A stretch of 5,749 bases of DNA, from assembly GCA_027482795.1 (NCBI GenBank), contig JAIXVS010000077.1, positions 1 to 5,749 on the forward strand, given 5' to 3'. A program made the translations under genes and the position numbers. This stretch comes from Rhodobacter sp. Lineage in GTDB: Bacteria; Pseudomonadota; Alphaproteobacteria; Rhodobacterales; Rhodobacteraceae. The notes under the pieces are model-generated. The model saw only the letters and a list, made by a program, of their open reading frames with translations. It ran no database searches and was not told the DNA's origin. Position 1 is the first letter of the stretch. Each line of letters opens with the position of its first letter. Of this stretch, positions 4,357 through 5,749 are shown one piece after another.

Positions 4357-5749
4357 ATGTTTGAAAACCTATCCGAACGCCTTGGCGGTGTGTTTGATCG
4401 TTTGACCAAGGCGGGGGCGCTGAGTGAGGCGGATGTGGATGCCGCGCTGCGCGAGGTGCGCACGGCGCTGCTGGAGGCGGACGTTTCGCTGAACGTGGCG
4501 CGCGATTTCATCAAAGCGGTGCGGGTTAAGGCGACGGGGCAGGCGGTGACGCGGTCGATCACGCCAGGCCAGCAGGTTGTGAAGATTGTTCACGACGAAT
4601 TGGTGCGGGTGCTGGGGGGCGATGCGCCGCCAGAGCCGCTGAAAATTGACAACCCGCCTGCGACGATTTTGATGGTGGGTTTGCAAGGGTCGGGTAAGAC
4701 GACGACCACCGCCAAACTGGCCAAGCGGTTTAAGGAAAAGCAGGGCAAGCGGGTGCTTTTGGCCTCGCTGGACACCAACCGCCCTGCTGCGATGGAGCAG
4801 CTTGCGATTTTGGCGGGGCAGATCGGCGTGGACAGCCTGCCGATTGTCAAAGGCGAATCTGCGGTGCAGATCGCCAAGCGGGCGAAGACTCAGGCCGCGA
4901 TGGGCGGCTATGATGTGGTCTTCCTTGATACCGCAGGCCGTCTGCACATTGACGAAGTCTTGATGGATGAAATCACCGCCGTGCGCGATATTGCCCAGCC
5001 GCGCGAGACCTTGTTGGTGGTGGACGGTCTGACGGGGCAAGATGCGGTGAATGTCGCCGCCGAGTTTGACGGCAAGGTCGGCATTTCGGGCGTTGTGCTG
5101 ACGCGGATGGACGGCGATGGGCGCGGCGGTGCGGCGCTGTCGATGCGGGCGATCACGGGTAAGCCTATCCGCTTTGTCGGCCTTGGCGAAAAGATGGACG
5201 CGCTGGAGACCTTCGAGGCGGATCGCGTGGCGGGCCGTATCCTTGGGATGGGCGATATCGTGGCGCTGGTGGAACGCGCGCGCGAGACGTTCGAGGCCGA
5301 GCAAGCCGAGCGGATGGCCAAACGCTTTGCCAAGGGTCTGTTCAATATGAACGACATGAAGGCCCAGTTGGAACAGATGGTCAAAATGGGCGGGCTGGCG
5401 GGGCTGATGGGGATGATGCCCGGCATGGGCGGCATGGCGAAAAAGGCCGAAGCTGCGGGGATTAACGATAAGATGCTGGTGCGCCAAATCGCGCTGATCC
5501 AGTCGATGACGAAAAAGGAACGCGCGAACCCTGATCTGCTGGCGGCAAGCCGCAAAAAGCGGATTGCAGCGGGCGCGGGGCTGGAAGTGGCCGATCTGAA
5601 CAAGCTGATTAAGCAGCATATGCAGATGGCCGATATGATGAAGAAAATGGGCAAGGGCGGCGCGATGAAGCAGGCCATTGCGCAGATGATGGGCGCGAAA
5701 AGTGCAGGGGGGGCCGCGGGCGGTATGCCCGATATGTCCAAACTGACCC
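4357..5749 (+). CDS. ffh: Signal recognition particle GTPase Ffh, 3' end cut by window
   Basis: Ffh binds 4.5S RNA and signal sequences of nascent membrane proteins at the ribosome and delivers them to FtsY at the inner membrane, hydrolysing GTP. The frame runs open from ATG 4357 to the window edge (464 complete codons; the family is usually 450-510 residues, so little is missing). The N domain starts MFENLSERLGGVFDRL. The G domain shows GLQGSGKTTT (residues 108-117), DTAGR (191-195) and TRMDGDGRGG (249-258; T-R-M-D replaces the common T-K-L-D). The M domain follows from about residue 323 (RFAKGLFNMNDMK), with a Met/Gly-rich finger loop (GLMGMMPGMGGM) and the RNA-binding helix around SRKKRIAAGAG (398-408). 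All hallmark motifs are intact. It is an essential core gene. Upstream lies an unrelated toxin locus, so ffh probably has its own promoter in the 197-bp spacer. The identification is certain. Confidence 0.97.
   Translation, partial: MFENLSERLGGVFDRLTKAGALSEADVDAALREVRTALLEADVSLNVARDFIKAVRVKATGQAVTRSITPGQQVVKIVHDELVRVLGGDAPPEPLKIDNPPATILMVGLQGSGKTTTTAKLAKRFKEKQGKRVLLASLDTNRPAAMEQLAILAGQIGVDSLPIVKGESAVQIAKRAKTQAAMGGYDVVFLDTAGRLHIDEVLMDEITAVRDIAQPRETLLVVDGLTGQDAVNVAAEFDGKVGISGVVLTRMDGDGRGGAALSMRAITGKPIRFVGLGEKMDALETFEADRVAGRILGMGDIVALVERARETFEAEQAERMAKRFAKGLFNMNDMKAQLEQMVKMGGLAGLMGMMPGMGGMAKKAEAAGINDKMLVRQIALIQSMTKKERANPDLLAASRKKRIAAGAGLEVADLNKLIKQHMQMADMMKKMGKGGAMKQAIAQMMGAKSAGGAAGGMPDMSKLT

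Noticed and set aside
4369..5619. Long 416-codon antisense frame opposite ffh
   Set aside because: It mirrors a gene with certain identity. Its Arg/His/Gln-rich translation is typical of the reverse complement of a GC-rich coding region.
4908..5741. Second long antisense frame opposite ffh
   Set aside because: Shadow of ffh; low-complexity Ser/Ala/Ile/Pro content with no recognisable domain.

Overview
The window looks like chromosomal DNA of an alphaproteobacterium, most likely of the order Rhodobacterales. The basis is the style of the ffh gene at the right end (a GTPase motif reading TRMDGDGRGGA and an M domain rich in Met and Gly), the moderately high GC content, and the presence of a putative rhamnosyl-transferase-type gene and a BrnA-like gene. 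This placement comes from family knowledge, not from a search. All genes I accept are on the + strand.

Layout. Positions 3-644 hold the 3' end of a putative rhamnosyl/glycosyl transferase, cut by the window edge. Positions 645-774 are an intergenic spacer with a weak 22-bp tandem repeat. Positions 775-1236 encode a BrnA-family DNA-binding protein with an extra acidic/helical C-terminal tail and no BrnT toxin gene beside it. Positions 1308-2990 encode a phage Mu F-like (MuF) polymorphic toxin. Its N-terminal part carries a MuF head-morphogenesis domain, its middle is alanine-rich, then comes a 64-residue conserved linker, and its C-terminal ~125 residues resemble a CdiA-type tRNase. Positions 2990-3298 encode its probable immunity protein, overlapping the toxin stop by one base. 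Positions 3324-3833 are an orphan second toxin end: a second copy of the linker joined to an unrelated, colicin E5-like toxin domain, with a stop codon directly before it and no credible start. Positions 3836-4159 encode the immunity protein for that second toxin. Positions 4160-4356 are a leader with a C-rich tract and two hairpins, followed by ffh (signal recognition particle GTPase) from 4357 to the window end.

How the genes fit together. Positions 1308-4159 form a toxin-switching locus like the cdiA-CT/cdiI orphan arrays of contact-dependent inhibition, but built on a phage-capsid-type (MuF) carrier. The active gene and the orphan share 192 bp (about 77% identical by hand count, with a 38-bp perfect core). 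A crossover there would remove toxin 1 and immunity 1 (906 bp) and fuse the carrier to toxin 2, which already has its immunity gene in place. No terminase, portal or capsid gene is visible; the flanks are a glycosyltransferase gene, a BrnA-like gene and ffh. The carrier therefore appears as a solitary MuF toxin in a core-genome setting, and that is the main point of interest here.
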